NCBI RefSeq assembly: GCF_003940805.1
Contig: NZ_CP034328.1
Span: 3,658,001-3,722,000, forward strand
Origin: Tabrizicola piscis
GTDB taxonomy: Bacteria > Pseudomonadota > Alphaproteobacteria > Rhodobacterales > Rhodobacteraceae
Direction of reading: 5' to 3'
Length of the DNA stretch: 64,000 bases
Shown: in pieces, positions 16,166 to 24,870 of the stretch
How positions within the stretch are numbered: the first letter of the stretch is position 1
Layout: the number at the start of each line of letters is the position of its first letter
Translations under genes and position numbers: made by a program
Notes under the pieces: generated by a model
What the model saw: the letters and a program-made list of their open reading frames with translations, nothing else
The model's database searches: none
Told to the model about the DNA's origin: nothing

Positions 16166-17155
16166 ATGTGCAGCAAGGCTGAGAGTTGGTTCCTGCGACC
16201 CGACAAGACGACAAGACCCCCTCAAGTGCCGGCAGAAACCGAATATCATCGTGTTTTCGCGGGCGAAGAGCGGCGGATTTCCCGCGGCTTCGTTGCGATC
16301 ATCCTGCTGTTTGCCGGCCTCATTGGCTTTGCGCAAGTGTGCCTCGCTATCGCCTCGACAATCGACACCCAGCTCCTGGGTCGCACAGGGTTCACCCCTT
16401 TGAAGCACGCTGCCGGCGCGTTCGCTTTAGCTTTGCTCATTCCATACAGCATGCTGCTTCAGCGCTGGCTCTATCACATTCCCGCCCGCTCACTGCATTC
16501 GGTCGCCGGAAGCTTCCGGTTCGGGGTGTTCGGCCGATCCCTGCTTGCTTTCGGCCCCTTCCTCCTTGTCGTCATGTCCGTCGGGTTTCTTCTGACACCC
16601 GGTGACACGATCGCATGGAGCGCGGCCGATCTGGTCGCATTCTTCGTCATCGGCATGACGCTTATTCCACTGGCGGCCGCTGGGGAGGAGTACGGGCTGC
16701 GCGGCTTGATGTTCCGCGTTGTTGGCAGTTGGACACGCGGGCCCCTTGCTGGCGCGATCCTCGGTATCATTGTCACGACCGTCGTTTTCTCCCTGCTTCA
16801 CGGCACTCTCGACCCCTACATCCTCGGCTCATACCTCGTGCTTTTCGGTGCGATGGCCATCATAACCTGGCGGACGGGGGGTCTTGAGGTCGCCGTTGTG
16901 CTGCACGCGGTCTACAACGTCAGTGCCCTTGTCCTTGCCACGACACTGCACCTCGACCTGGGAGGCGACCTTAGCAACCGTGGCGAGATAGCCGGGACCC
17001 CCGCCAACCTCGTCCCGAGCGCCGGGCTTGCGGTGATCACCGCGATTGTTTGGTGGACAACGCGAAAGTCCGGACCCGCGCGGACACCAGCTATATCGGG
17101 CGAAAAACTGAATCGGCGGGCGGCGGAGTTGTCTGAGACGGGTGGCGATCCGTGA
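16166..17155 (+). CDS. CPBP-family intramembrane metalloprotease
   Basis: It has 329 residues from the ATG at 16166, with AGGAAAGGAAG immediately upstream; a GTG at 16148 would add six. It has about eight membrane segments. The three conserved motifs are in order: GEEYGLRG (EExxxR), VFSLLHG (FxxxH), and HAVYN (HxxxN). The family is related to the Rce1/CAAX protease and acts inside the membrane; in bacteria it is linked to bacteriocin immunity or peptide maturation. No substrate is apparent nearby. Confidence 0.85.
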   Translation: MCSKAESWFLRPDKTTRPPQVPAETEYHRVFAGEERRISRGFVAIILLFAGLIGFAQVCLAIASTIDTQLLGRTGFTPLKHAAGAFALALLIPYSMLLQRWLYHIPARSLHSVAGSFRFGVFGRSLLAFGPFLLVVMSVGFLLTPGDTIAWSAADLVAFFVIGMTLIPLAAAGEEYGLRGLMFRVVGSWTRGPLAGAILGIIVTTVVFSLLHGTLDPYILGSYLVLFGAMAIITWRTGGLEVAVVLHAVYNVSALVLATTLHLDLGGDLSNRGEIAGTPANLVPSAGLAVITAIVWWTTRKSGPARTPAISGEKLNRRAAELSETGGDP

Positions 17156-17268
17156 TCTATTGCCGCACAAGTCAATCAATCTGCCCTGAGGTGCGGCACT
17201 GGGTAAATGTAAGGCAATTCAATCGCAGCCCTTCGACAATATCAGGTCGTGCGCCACTGCCTTGCGCG

Positions 17269-18093
17269 TCACTTCCAATTTTCGACGACTCGGTTGGCAA
17301 AGGCGCGGAATGACGTCGGCTGCTGCCCTGTCATCTGCTCAACGCTCGACGTCGTGTAATCTTCAACGCCTGCCGCGATGTCCGCGTCCAAGTCTGTGAG
17401 CGTCTTGGCGTAGTCAGGTGGCAGTCCCTGCGCCACAAAGCGCGCTATCAGCGCGGCCGGGTCAAGCGACACGTGGCGCACGGGCCTGCCAAGTGCCGCA
17501 GTGATGATTGCGGCGGTATCGTCGTAGCTCAACGCTTCCGGCCCCGTCAGCACGACGTCAGAATTGAGAGGCGTTGTGGCCGACAAGCAGGCGGCAGCCG
17601 TGGCGGCGATGTCCTCGGCGTCGATGAAGCCGACACGCCCAGAGCCTGTCGCAGTGTAGATGATCCCTTCTTCTCGTATCGTCGCGGCGTGCGGCCCTTC
17701 GGAGAAGTTCTGCATGAACCATGAGGGGCGCAGGACTGCCCACTCCGGGGCGCATTCGGCCAGCCATGCATGAACCTCTCCCATCATGGGGCCGCCGGGC
17801 TCAAGAAGCGACGAGCTGAGCAGAACAAAGCGCCGGACGCCCCGCTCCATGGCTGCCTCCAGAAGCGGTTGCATGACGGCCAAATGGTCGGTGCGATCGG
17901 TCGGCGCGACAAGGTAGACCGCATCGCAGCCATGGAAGGCCGAGGCCGCAGACGGATCTGCCCAATCAAATCGCCTGTCCTTGGGACCATCGGGCCTGCG
18001 TGTGCCAATCGCGACGTCGATGCCTTTGGCAGTCAAGCTGGACGCCACGCGACGGCCTGTCTTGCCTTTGCCTCCGGTGATGAGAACCCGCAT
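17269..18093 (-). CDS. NmrA-like NAD(P)-binding protein (atypical SDR)
   Basis: It has 274 residues from the ATG at 18093. The N-terminal dinucleotide motif is VLITGGKGKTGRRVASSL (GxxGxxG), then TRRPD after the second strand. The middle has GVRRFVLLSSSLLEPGG and LRPSWFMQNFSEGPH, typical of NmrA/quinone-oxidoreductase-2-like atypical SDRs. It lacks the classical YxxxK. The start overlaps the stop of the NTF2-like gene by one base (TGATG), so the two are coupled, and a TetR gene diverges from them. Confidence 0.88.
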   Translation of the reverse strand: MRVLITGGKGKTGRRVASSLTAKGIDVAIGTRRPDGPKDRRFDWADPSAASAFHGCDAVYLVAPTDRTDHLAVMQPLLEAAMERGVRRFVLLSSSLLEPGGPMMGEVHAWLAECAPEWAVLRPSWFMQNFSEGPHAATIREEGIIYTATGSGRVGFIDAEDIAATAAACLSATTPLNSDVVLTGPEALSYDDTAAIITAALGRPVRHVSLDPAALIARFVAQGLPPDYAKTLTDLDADIAAGVEDYTTSSVEQMTGQQPTSFRAFANRVVENWK

Positions 18094-18530
18094 CACGCTG
18101 CCCCTGCAAACGCCGCGGCGGCGGCCTCGGTGCCGCCTAAGGCCGTCAGCACGACGAGCGGGTTCCAATAGTCGCGGTAGTGCGCAATGCGCCCTTCCCG
18201 CAAGGTGACCACCGAAATGTAAACCTGATTGTAAGGCGCACCTGTGGCCACGCCCTCGCCGGTGCAGGAAAACTCGAAGATTACTGTTCCATCAACGGCA
18301 TAAACATTGCCTAGCTTCATTGTCCCAAACGTGAGCAACGGGCCAAGCCTTTCCAGATGAGCTGCAAGGGCAGCCTTGCCTTCCAGCCGCCTGGGCAGCC
18401 CCTCAGGCGCATAGGGAAACTCGAAGATCACATCATCTGCGAACAGGCCGAGCATGCTGTCCGCAGAGGCGAGCCGGTCACCTAGTGCGGCGCGAAGCAG
18501 GTCAGAGAAGTTATCGAACTTGTCAGACAT
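18093..18530 (-). CDS. NTF2-like (SnoaL-type) protein
   Basis: It has 145 residues. The cone-shaped NTF2/SnoaL fold is suggested by a helical N-terminus, FADDVIFEFPYAPEG, LEGKAALAAHLERL, VIFEFSCTGEG and GRIAHYRDYWNPLVV. Members bind or isomerise small hydrophobic molecules. It is coupled to the NmrA-like gene downstream and lies 56 bases from the divergent TetR start. A small detoxification operon is a reasonable inference. Confidence 0.85.
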   Translation of the reverse strand: MSDKFDNFSDLLRAALGDRLASADSMLGLFADDVIFEFPYAPEGLPRRLEGKAALAAHLERLGPLLTFGTMKLGNVYAVDGTVIFEFSCTGEGVATGAPYNQVYISVVTLREGRIAHYRDYWNPLVVLTALGGTEAAAAAFAGAA

Positions 18531-18549
18531 GGTAGAACCTCCTATGGAT

Positions 18550-18604
18550 GGAACGGTAACGTATCGACGATATAGGGAGGTTTACGTTGGAACGCAACCG
18601 TTCC
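18550..18604. promoter_or_regulatory. Nested inverted repeats at the tetR/NTF2 divergent promoter
   Basis: GGAACGGT (18550-18557) is the exact reverse complement of ACCGTTCC (18597-18604). Immediately inside, AACGTA (18558-18563) is the reverse complement of TACGTT (18583-18588). The right half is split by 8 bases (GGAACGCA). The outer right copy falls inside the tetR coding start. Candidate operator half-sites for the TetR protein. Confidence 0.4.
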
Positions 18605-19210
18605 GTCCTAAAATCCAGACGCAAGCCTTCCGGGGCTGCCGTCCAACGCGCCGATCTGACCGACGCGCTTTATCGCGCATTCTTCGAGGAATGGGCGGAA
18701 CGCGGCTTCGCGGCCATAAGCCTTGAAAGAGTTGCCGCCAAAGCCGGGGCCGGCAAAGCCGCGATCTACCGTCGCTTTTCGTCGCACCACGAATTCGCAG
18801 CAGCTGCAGTGACCACGCTTGGGCTGACGATGGCCATGCCCGAAGATCACGGAAGCCTTGAGGCCGATGTTCTGGCCTTCCTGACCCGACTGAGAGCGGT
18901 CCTTCGCCACCCCATGATCCGTCGCATCCTGCCGGACCTTCATGCCGAGGCTGCGCGGTCTGCTCCGATGCGGGAGCTGAACACCCGGGTGGCCAAGGCA
19001 CGCCGGGTACAGGCGCAGGTGCTTCTGGACCGCGCGATTGACCGGGGCGAGTTGGAACGAACCGTTGATCGCGATTTGGCCCTCGATCTGCTTCCCGCAC
19101 CGCTTTACTGGCGCATGGTGGTCTTGGGGGTCACGCCGACGCGCGGCCAACTCGCGGCCGAAGCAATCGCAATTGTTGCAGCATTAAAGGCGTCCGCTCG
19201 CCAGTGCTGA
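18587..19210 (+). CDS. TetR/AcrR-family regulator
   Basis: It has 207 residues starting with TTG, supported by GGGAGG 6 nt upstream. The helix-turn-helix is WAERGFAAISLERVAAKAGA then GKAAIYRRFSSHHEF. The C-terminal part (residues 85-200) resembles the TetR_C_11 type (HPMIRRILPDLHAEA, RGELERTVDRDLALDLLPAP). It diverges from the NTF2-NmrA operon, its probable target. Confidence 0.9.
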   Translation: MERNRSVLKSRRKPSGAAVQRADLTDALYRAFFEEWAERGFAAISLERVAAKAGAGKAAIYRRFSSHHEFAAAAVTTLGLTMAMPEDHGSLEADVLAFLTRLRAVLRHPMIRRILPDLHAEAARSAPMRELNTRVAKARRVQAQVLLDRAIDRGELERTVDRDLALDLLPAPLYWRMVVLGVTPTRGQLAAEAIAIVAALKASARQC

Positions 19211-19251
19211 CTTCCCTCGAACCATCGTGCTGTCGCCCGGATGGCTACCTT

Positions 19252-20187
19252 CTACTCTTTAGTTATTCCTGCAACGAATGTCGCAACGGCATCCACGACC
19301 TCAGAAGAAATCGGCAGGTTTGGATTGGCGTAAGTCGCAAGGTTCGCTGAGGGATCATCGGATGCCACAAGCTTAAGGACGTGATTGACGTCCGGAACCA
19401 GTGCGAGCGTGGAGCGGGGCGCCGCATCTGCCAGCATGCGTGCGTCCGCGACGCTGACTTGCAGGTCGCGTGTGCCTTGGACCACGAGCATCGGAGCCCT
19501 GATTTGGGCTGCCAGTTTCATCGGGTCGTAGGACATCGCGTCGATCAGGAAACTCTGAACGTCTGGCGCAAAAAGGGGGAGTAGCGCGGCATTCATCGCG
19601 CTCACATCGACCCGCTTTCCGCGCCTCAGCGCCGCAAGCGCTGTTTCGGACTCCTCCAGGAAAGGTGCATTCGCAGGGTTGGCGCGCAGCTGCTCGCGTA
19701 TCACCTCGTCCAAGGGTCGGCCTATGCTTGCGATCAAGATCAACCCGCAATCGCCTGGCATGCGCGCCATGGCTGAAAGGGCGACAAGGCCGCCCTCGCT
19801 GTGTCCAATGGGGATGACGCAGCGCGTGCCTTTTTCTGCGGGCAGCCGCTCCCGGATCGCGTTTGTCCAAGCAAGAAGGTCGTCGCCATAGCTTGCGATT
19901 GTCGCGTCATTCGGGTTTGAAATTGCGCCCTCGGAACCGAACATGCCGCGCTTGTCGATGCGGACCGAAGGATAGCCCCGCCTGGCCAGCGCTTCGGCAA
20001 GCAGTCTGTAAGGCGCAGCCGCGATGCCCAGAGGCGAATTGCCGTCGCGGTCGGTTGGTCCGGAGCCGGGCACGATCAGAAACACCGGCGTCTTGTTCGG
20101 AAGCGGCCCATGTTCGGACGGCAGGGTCAGGGTCCCCTTGAGCAGGCCCATCGGGCCCGGAGCGGTCAATTCTTCCTGATACACCAT
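19252..20187 (-). CDS. Alpha/beta hydrolase
   Basis: It has 311 residues. The oxyanion region is FLIVPGSGPTDRDGNSP, the nucleophile elbow is IGHSEGGLVA, the acid is in VVQGTRDLQVS and the His in PDVNHVLKL. It lacks a signal peptide. The arrangement is close to the YjfP/acyl-esterase-like hydrolases that carry PGSGPTDRDGN; substrate unknown. It ends 42 bases from the convergent tetR stop with no strong terminator. Confidence 0.85.
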   Translation of the reverse strand: MVYQEELTAPGPMGLLKGTLTLPSEHGPLPNKTPVFLIVPGSGPTDRDGNSPLGIAAAPYRLLAEALARRGYPSVRIDKRGMFGSEGAISNPNDATIASYGDDLLAWTNAIRERLPAEKGTRCVIPIGHSEGGLVALSAMARMPGDCGLILIASIGRPLDEVIREQLRANPANAPFLEESETALAALRRGKRVDVSAMNAALLPLFAPDVQSFLIDAMSYDPMKLAAQIRAPMLVVQGTRDLQVSVADARMLADAAPRSTLALVPDVNHVLKLVASDDPSANLATYANPNLPISSEVVDAVATFVAGITKE

Positions 20188-20257
20188 CTTCTTTCCTGCT
20201 TAATCAATGGTATCGGTCGGGGCGCTAGCAAGCGAAGCCAACCAGACGGCCACCCGT

Positions 20258-21112
20258 TCAGGCATGAACGGCTGCAAGGTCGACGCCCGGGGCATGCAGT
20301 CCTTGGGGCGAGAGGGTAAAGATCTCGAACCCTTCTGCGGTCACGCCGATCGAATGCTCGAACTGGGCCGACAATGACCTGTCCCGCGTCACGGCGGTCC
20401 AGTCGTCGGATAGCATCGTCACGTCCGGCCTCCCCAGATTGATCATCGGTTCTACCGTGAAGATCATCCCCTCTCGAAGCTCTGGTCCAGTGTTCTGTCT
20501 GCCGAAATTCAGGATATTGGGCGAGTCGTGAAACACTTGCCCGATTCCGTGACCGCAAAAGTCGCGGACTACCGAACATCGCTCCAGGGCCGCGTAACTC
20601 TGGATGGCATGGCCGATATCGCCCAGCCGAGCGCCCGGACGGACCGCCCGGATGCCTCGCATCATCGCCTCATGGGCAATGCGGACCAGCCGCTCGGCTG
20701 CTCTCTTCGGGCGTCCGACAGCGTACATGCGGCTGGAGTCGCCATACCAGCCGTCAAGGACCAGCGTCACGTCCACGTTCACGATGTCGGCTTCCCGCAG
20801 CTTTCTTGCATTCGGAAAACCGTGGCACACAACGTGATTGATCGATGTGCAGCAGGCGTATTCGTAGCCCTTGTAACCCAGTGTCGCAGGTCTGGCGCCA
20901 TGCGATGCGGCGAAGTCGAGGACGAAAGTGTTGATCTCGGCCAGAGGCGTGCCGTCCCGGACAAGAGCAGCAACGCCGTCTAGACATCTCGCGGTCAATG
21001 CCCCGGCGCGGCGCATCCCGGCGAATGCGTCCGGTCCGTAAAGCTTGATGCTCTCGGTCCTCCGGGCGCTGTGCGCGGGCGGAGCGACAGGCACGTTGAT
21101 ATAGGTTTCCAC
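20258..21112 (-). CDS. map: Type I methionine aminopeptidase, ParD-associated
   Basis: It has 284 residues from a GTG at 21112 with AAAGGA 8 nt upstream; the frame is open upstream but crosses the promoter palindrome. The pita-bread fold metal ligands are all present: Asp in VNVDVTLVLDG and in YGDSSR, His in CGHGIGQVFHD, Glu in FTVEPMIN and Glu in QFEHSIGV. It removes initiator Met. The 30-residue N-terminal extension is atypical. It diverges from a ParD-like gene rather than sitting in a ribosomal context, so it is probably an accessory copy beside a housekeeping map elsewhere (inference). Confidence 0.9.
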   Translation of the reverse strand: METYINVPVAPPAHSARRTESIKLYGPDAFAGMRRAGALTARCLDGVAALVRDGTPLAEINTFVLDFAASHGARPATLGYKGYEYACCTSINHVVCHGFPNARKLREADIVNVDVTLVLDGWYGDSSRMYAVGRPKRAAERLVRIAHEAMMRGIRAVRPGARLGDIGHAIQSYAALERCSVVRDFCGHGIGQVFHDSPNILNFGRQNTGPELREGMIFTVEPMINLGRPDVTMLSDDWTAVTRDRSLSAQFEHSIGVTAEGFEIFTLSPQGLHAPGVDLAAVHA

Positions 21113-21178
21113 CCGATGTCCTTTCTTCTTGGTGCTATTGTCTTGTCGGTGGCTGCCGATTGACGGGCGAAGACACCG

Positions 21179-21208
21179 AATATACGATACATATATGATT
21201 CGTATATT
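21179..21208. promoter_or_regulatory. AT-rich palindrome between map and the ParD-like gene
   Basis: AATATACGA (21179-21187) and TCGTATATT (21200-21208) are perfect reverse complements with a 12-base AT-rich spacer. The site is centred between the two divergent starts (67 bases from map, 21 bases from the ParD-like ATG). Ribbon-helix-helix antitoxins of the ParD type bind short palindromes in their own promoter, so this is a strong candidate operator for both genes. Confidence 0.7.
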
Positions 21209-21228
21209 GACGAAAAGGACTGATCCGA

Positions 21229-21435
21229 ATGGGCATCGTGAAGATCGCCGACCACCTGCATGAGGAACTGCGCAAGACAAGCGCAGTCATGTGCCGCTCG
21301 ATCAACGCCCAAGCCGAGTTCTGGATGAAGGTCGGCATGTTGGCTGAGGCGAACCCGAGCCTGTCCTTCACCGAAATCATGGCTCAGCAACGCAAGCATG
21401 CCGCGGTCGAAGTGCCCGCGATCGACGCCGCCTGA
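21229..21435 (+). CDS. ParD-like antitoxin-family protein
   Basis: It has 68 residues with AAAGGA about 9 nt before the ATG. MGIVKIADHLHEELRKTSAV then MCRSINAQAEFWMKVGMLAE matches the ParD-like family (ribbon-helix-helix N-terminus, then a helix). No ParE/RelE-type toxin gene is adjacent. The only partner is the divergent methionine aminopeptidase. It may repress that gene from the palindrome between them. Confidence 0.8.
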   Translation: MGIVKIADHLHEELRKTSAVMCRSINAQAEFWMKVGMLAEANPSLSFTEIMAQQRKHAAVEVPAIDAA

Positions 21436-21572
21436 CAGGGCGGCTTTCGTGTCTTCTTCCCGCACACTGACGCGACAGGCGGTGAGTTGGGACAGATGCC
21501 ATTCGGGTTAACACCCGTGAAACGGATGAGGCAGAGTCCGGTGCCTACCGGCAACAGCTGCTGTCGCCGAAG

Positions 21573-22517
21573 CTAGCCGCGCTTTTCAGCCAGAACTGCC
21601 AGATCTGCGGCTGCGCCGTTCAGGCCGGCTCGTCCCTCGTCCCACAACTTCATGTCGATGCCAAAACTCCTGCAAAGCCAAGCCAATGTCAGGCGTCGCG
21701 TCGCTTCCAGCGCGTCAGGCACCTCGGCCTCGGTCTCCTTGGCGTCCAGGCCTGCGATGCCTCCAAGTCCGTGGCCCACCCCTGAAACGGTCAGCAGGGC
21801 GTCCGCTCCCGGGGCGTCAGTGAAAGCGTCAGCATGCCAGTCGGGGCCGCGCGGTGTGAAGTGCGGATTGTCCTCGGCTCCGCAGACCACGAGGATCGGC
21901 TTTCGGATCGCGCTGTAATCCACATCGAAGAAGGGAAATAGTGCAGCGCTTTCCGAGGTCAAATCGCCTCCACCCCGACCGGGGGCAGCCAACAGGACAC
22001 CCGCTCCGATCCGCGGGTCGGAAAAATCCTCCCCCTGCAGCCGTGCGCCAAGCAAAAGCGCCGACGTGTGGCCTCCGAATGAATGCCCGGCGACCGCGAT
22101 CCGATCGTGGTTCAGGCGCCCCGCCACCGCTGGAGCCTGTCGCTCCACCTCGTCAAGCTGGTCAAGGATCGCGCGCAGTTCAGCCACCCTCTCGCGCCAG
22201 TAAAAGGGTGCCTCCGGCCGCTCGGGGCCAAGCCCGCCCACTCGTGAGCTTGCGTGGGTCGGCTGGATGACTGCAAGGCCGCGTTCTGCCCAGAACTGGA
22301 CCAGCGGGGCGTAGCCGTCCTTCGAGGGAATGTACTGCGACGGCCCGTGCCCGTGGGAAAATAGCACGATGGGAAGGTCACGGCCCGATGCTGGCGCGGT
22401 CAGCCGCAGTTCCAGGGCGGGACGGTTCGGCAGGGTCAGCCGGATCGGTGTATAGGCGACGGTCATTCCAGCCTCGGGCGCCGGCAGTTGCCGGGCGAGG
22501 TCAATCAAACGGTTCAT
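21573..22517 (-). CDS. Alpha/beta hydrolase (dienelactone-hydrolase/platelet-activating-factor-acetylhydrolase-like)
   Basis: It has 314 residues from the ATG at 22517 with GGAG 8 nt upstream; another in-frame ATG at 22532 lacks a site. It has an oxyanion loop in VLFSHGHGPSQYIPS, nucleophile AVAGHSFGGHTS, acid in VVCGAEDNPHF, and His in SGVGHGLGG. No signal peptide. It may be co-transcribed with the SDR gene upstream at 22588-23346, since the gap is about 70 bases on the same strand. Substrate unknown. Confidence 0.82.
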   Translation of the reverse strand: MNRLIDLARQLPAPEAGMTVAYTPIRLTLPNRPALELRLTAPASGRDLPIVLFSHGHGPSQYIPSKDGYAPLVQFWAERGLAVIQPTHASSRVGGLGPERPEAPFYWRERVAELRAILDQLDEVERQAPAVAGRLNHDRIAVAGHSFGGHTSALLLGARLQGEDFSDPRIGAGVLLAAPGRGGGDLTSESAALFPFFDVDYSAIRKPILVVCGAEDNPHFTPRGPDWHADAFTDAPGADALLTVSGVGHGLGGIAGLDAKETEAEVPDALEATRRLTLAWLCRSFGIDMKLWDEGRAGLNGAAADLAVLAEKRG

Positions 22518-22587
22518 TCTTGTAGTCTCCATGAGAAGGCACGGCAGGTCTTACCGACCGCCGCAGCCTTGTTGAGGAAGGGGCGCT

Positions 22588-23346
22588 TCACGCCGCGCAG
22601 CGACCCGCTTCTCGGTATAGGGCCTCGGCATCGGCTCCTGCCGGCAGCATCATCGGGGCGTTGACATCGGTGACGGCGCGCCAGACCGCGTTCGCCACGT
22701 CAAGGGCCGACGTCTTCTCGGTCGCATTCCGCAGCGACTGGAAATAGGCTTGGACGAAGGAGCCGTAGGCATCGGGCACGTCCATGCCCATGCGCGTCAC
22801 GGCGTTCTTGCCGAAAGACGTTTCCGGCGCGCTGCCCGGCAGAACGAGACGAGCCCGTACGCCAAACTCGGCGGCTTCTAGTGCGAAACTTTCCGTGAAG
22901 GCATTCACCGCCGCCTTGCTTGCAGAGTAGATCGACAGCGCAGGCAACGGGCGCAGCGTGACGCTGGAGCTGATGTTGACGATCACGCCATTTCGGCGCT
23001 GGCGCATTGCGGGCATTACAGCCTGTGTCATTGCCATTGTGCCGAGAACATTGATGTCGAAAAGCTCGCGCGCTTTGTCGATCTCGGCACCTTCCAGCAC
23101 ATTCAGCATCCCGACGCCGGCGTTGTTGACCAGCGCATCGATGGGCCCGGCTTCGGCCAGCGCGGCCTCGATGCTCAGGCGCTGTGTCACGTCCAGCGAA
23201 AGGATGCGAAGCCGATCCAAGTTGGGCAATCCGTCCGTTGCGGGGGTGCGCATCGTCGCGATGACCTCCCAGCCTTCGTCCAGGAAGCGTGCAGCGATGG
23301 CTCGTCCGAAGCCCGAGGAGCAACCGGTGATAAGAATACGGGGCAT
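22588..23346 (-). CDS. Classical SDR oxidoreductase
   Basis: It has 252 residues from the ATG at 23346, preceded by GGAGAGG; a long upstream in-frame extension overlaps the divergent AraC gene and is not real. Motifs are ILITGCSSGFGRAIA, LVNNAGVG, NISSSVTL and YSASKAAVNAFTES. The GCSSGFG form is common in SDRs annotated as retinol/oxidoreductase-like. Probably controlled by the AraC-type gene starting 97 bases away. Confidence 0.88.
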   Translation of the reverse strand: MPRILITGCSSGFGRAIAARFLDEGWEVIATMRTPATDGLPNLDRLRILSLDVTQRLSIEAALAEAGPIDALVNNAGVGMLNVLEGAEIDKARELFDINVLGTMAMTQAVMPAMRQRRNGVIVNISSSVTLRPLPALSIYSASKAAVNAFTESFALEAAEFGVRARLVLPGSAPETSFGKNAVTRMGMDVPDAYGSFVQAYFQSLRNATEKTSALDVANAVWRAVTDVNAPMMLPAGADAEALYREAGRCAA

Positions 23347-23442
23347 AAGGCCTCTCCTTTTCTGTGTGATGGGGAGATAGACCCGAAAGGTCGGACCATC
23401 TATATTCAGAAATCCATAATTCGTTATAGAAAGTCCAAACGG

Positions 23443-24375
23443 ATGCCCGAACTTGCCCCAGACCCGTTGTCCAGCGTCGTCGCGCTTCTCAAACCTCGTC
23501 CGGAAATCTCGAAGATGATTGTGGCCGGAGGGCGCTGGCAGGTCGAACGCACCGACATGGTCAGCACGTTCTACGCAGCCATAGTCGAAGGCCGCGCGCG
23601 TCTGGTGGTCAAGGGGCGGCAGCCGGTCATGCTGGAGGCAGGCGACTTCATCATGGTGCCGGCACTGGACAGTTTCACGATGACCAGCGAAGTCCCGCCG
23701 CAACCTGGCGCGGCGCGGCTTCCGCTCGAAACAGGACCGGGCATATTCCGACTTGGCCCGGCGGACAGCCCGGTCGAGATGCGGGCTTTGGTAGGGCACT
23801 GCCGGTTCGACGCGCCAGACCGGGCCCTGCTGATTTCCCTGCTTCCGCAGATGATCCATGTCTCTGGGCACGACCGGCTGAGCGCACTTGTGCCAATGAT
23901 TCACGACGAGACACGCGCCGACCGGGCCGCCCGCGCCATGATCCTCGAACGGTTGCTGGAAGTCCTGATGATTGAGGCGTTGCGGTCAAGCCCCGGTCAC
24001 GAGCGGCCGCCGGGACTGTTGCGTGGATTGTCAGACCCGGGGCTTGCTGCCGCGCTGCATCGGATCCATCACGCCACGGATAGTGCCCTGACGGTAACGG
24101 CACTGGCCCGAGAGGCCGGCATGTCACGTTCGGCCTTCTTTGACCGCTTCAGGTCCGCGCTCGGCTGCGCGCCCATGGAATATGTGAGGGCGTGGCGAAT
24201 GGCGGTCGCGCGCGACCTCCTTCTACGCGGTCACCTCACCAACGCTGAAATCGCGCATCGGGTCGGCTACGGCTCGGCCAGCGCGTTCACATTGGCTTTC
24301 CTTCGCCAAGAGGGGATAGCGCCCGGTCTGTGGGCCCAACGCCACACCGAGGGGCAGCGCCTTCGCAACGTCTGA
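23443..24375 (+). CDS. AraC-family regulator with N-terminal cupin
   Basis: It has 310 residues. The N-terminal half is a ligand-binding cupin (ARLVVKGRQPVMLEAGDFIM, then a second beta block). The C-terminal AraC DNA-binding pair of helix-turn-helices has VTALAREAGMSRSAFFDRF and AEIAHRVGYGSASAFTLAF. This architecture matches the AraC_binding_2/cupin_6 type that often controls a neighbouring dehydrogenase. It diverges from the SDR-hydrolase pair. Confidence 0.9.
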   Translation: MPELAPDPLSSVVALLKPRPEISKMIVAGGRWQVERTDMVSTFYAAIVEGRARLVVKGRQPVMLEAGDFIMVPALDSFTMTSEVPPQPGAARLPLETGPGIFRLGPADSPVEMRALVGHCRFDAPDRALLISLLPQMIHVSGHDRLSALVPMIHDETRADRAARAMILERLLEVLMIEALRSSPGHERPPGLLRGLSDPGLAAALHRIHHATDSALTVTALAREAGMSRSAFFDRFRSALGCAPMEYVRAWRMAVARDLLLRGHLTNAEIAHRVGYGSASAFTLAFLRQEGIAPGLWAQRHTEGQRLRNV

Positions 24376-24459
24376 AGCGACATCACGAAAAGGCGCAGGC
24401 TCCCGGTGCTCTGAATGCCATGCTGCGCGCAGGAATTCTTGTCACGTAAGTCGCTTGGG

Positions 24460-24867
24460 TCAGTCTCCGTCGGTTTGTGCGGATCGGCGGCGCTCGACCT
24501 TTAACAGGAAAACAAGTGAGGCCGTCAGCAGCAGTGCCGCGTTGAAGGGGTGAAGGGCGAGGGCGCCAGTTCCAGACATTGCCAGTACGAGTTGAACTCC
24601 ATAGGCGATCACAAGCACCCCGGTCCACCATCCAAATCCGCGCAGCCGCGGCACGGCAAGGGAGTAGCAGAGAAGTGCAAGAACCGGGACGGCAATGACG
24701 CCGCCGATCGCGCCGTGAAGGTCCCAGGATAGACCACCAAAAAGCGCCTGACCTGCGAGGAGGAACTGAACGCCCAGAAGCGCGGGCAGGCCGTATGCCG
24801 CAGCAATGAACGGGGCAGGCGTGCCAAGGCCAAGATCGGTGAGAGTGTCGTGGGTCTGTTCTCTCAT
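24460..24867 (-). CDS. Four-helix membrane protein (DUF6220-like)
   Basis: It has 135 residues with four membrane segments (about 20-43, 52-70, 80-97, 104-122). LSWDLHGAIGGVIAVPVLAL and GFGWWTGVLVIAYGVQLVLA followed by LHPFNAALLL resemble small DUF6220-type proteins. It begins 3 bases after the stop of the flavoprotein gene on the same strand, so they form an operon. The His residues in helices 2 and 4 could bind haem or quinone; this is speculation from sequence alone. Confidence 0.68.
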   Translation of the reverse strand: MREQTHDTLTDLGLGTPAPFIAAAYGLPALLGVQFLLAGQALFGGLSWDLHGAIGGVIAVPVLALLCYSLAVPRLRGFGWWTGVLVIAYGVQLVLAMSGTGALALHPFNAALLLTASLVFLLKVERRRSAQTDGD

Positions 24868-24870
24868 GGT

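Noticed and set aside
21504..21517. CGGGT-TAAC-ACCCG hairpin between the ParD-like gene and a hydrolase
   Set aside because: Only a five-base stem without T-tract; too weak to call a terminator.
23347..23904. N-terminal extension of the SDR gene at 22588-23346
   Set aside because: The extension overlaps the divergent AraC gene, and the SDR motif begins at the ATG at 23346 with a good ribosome site.
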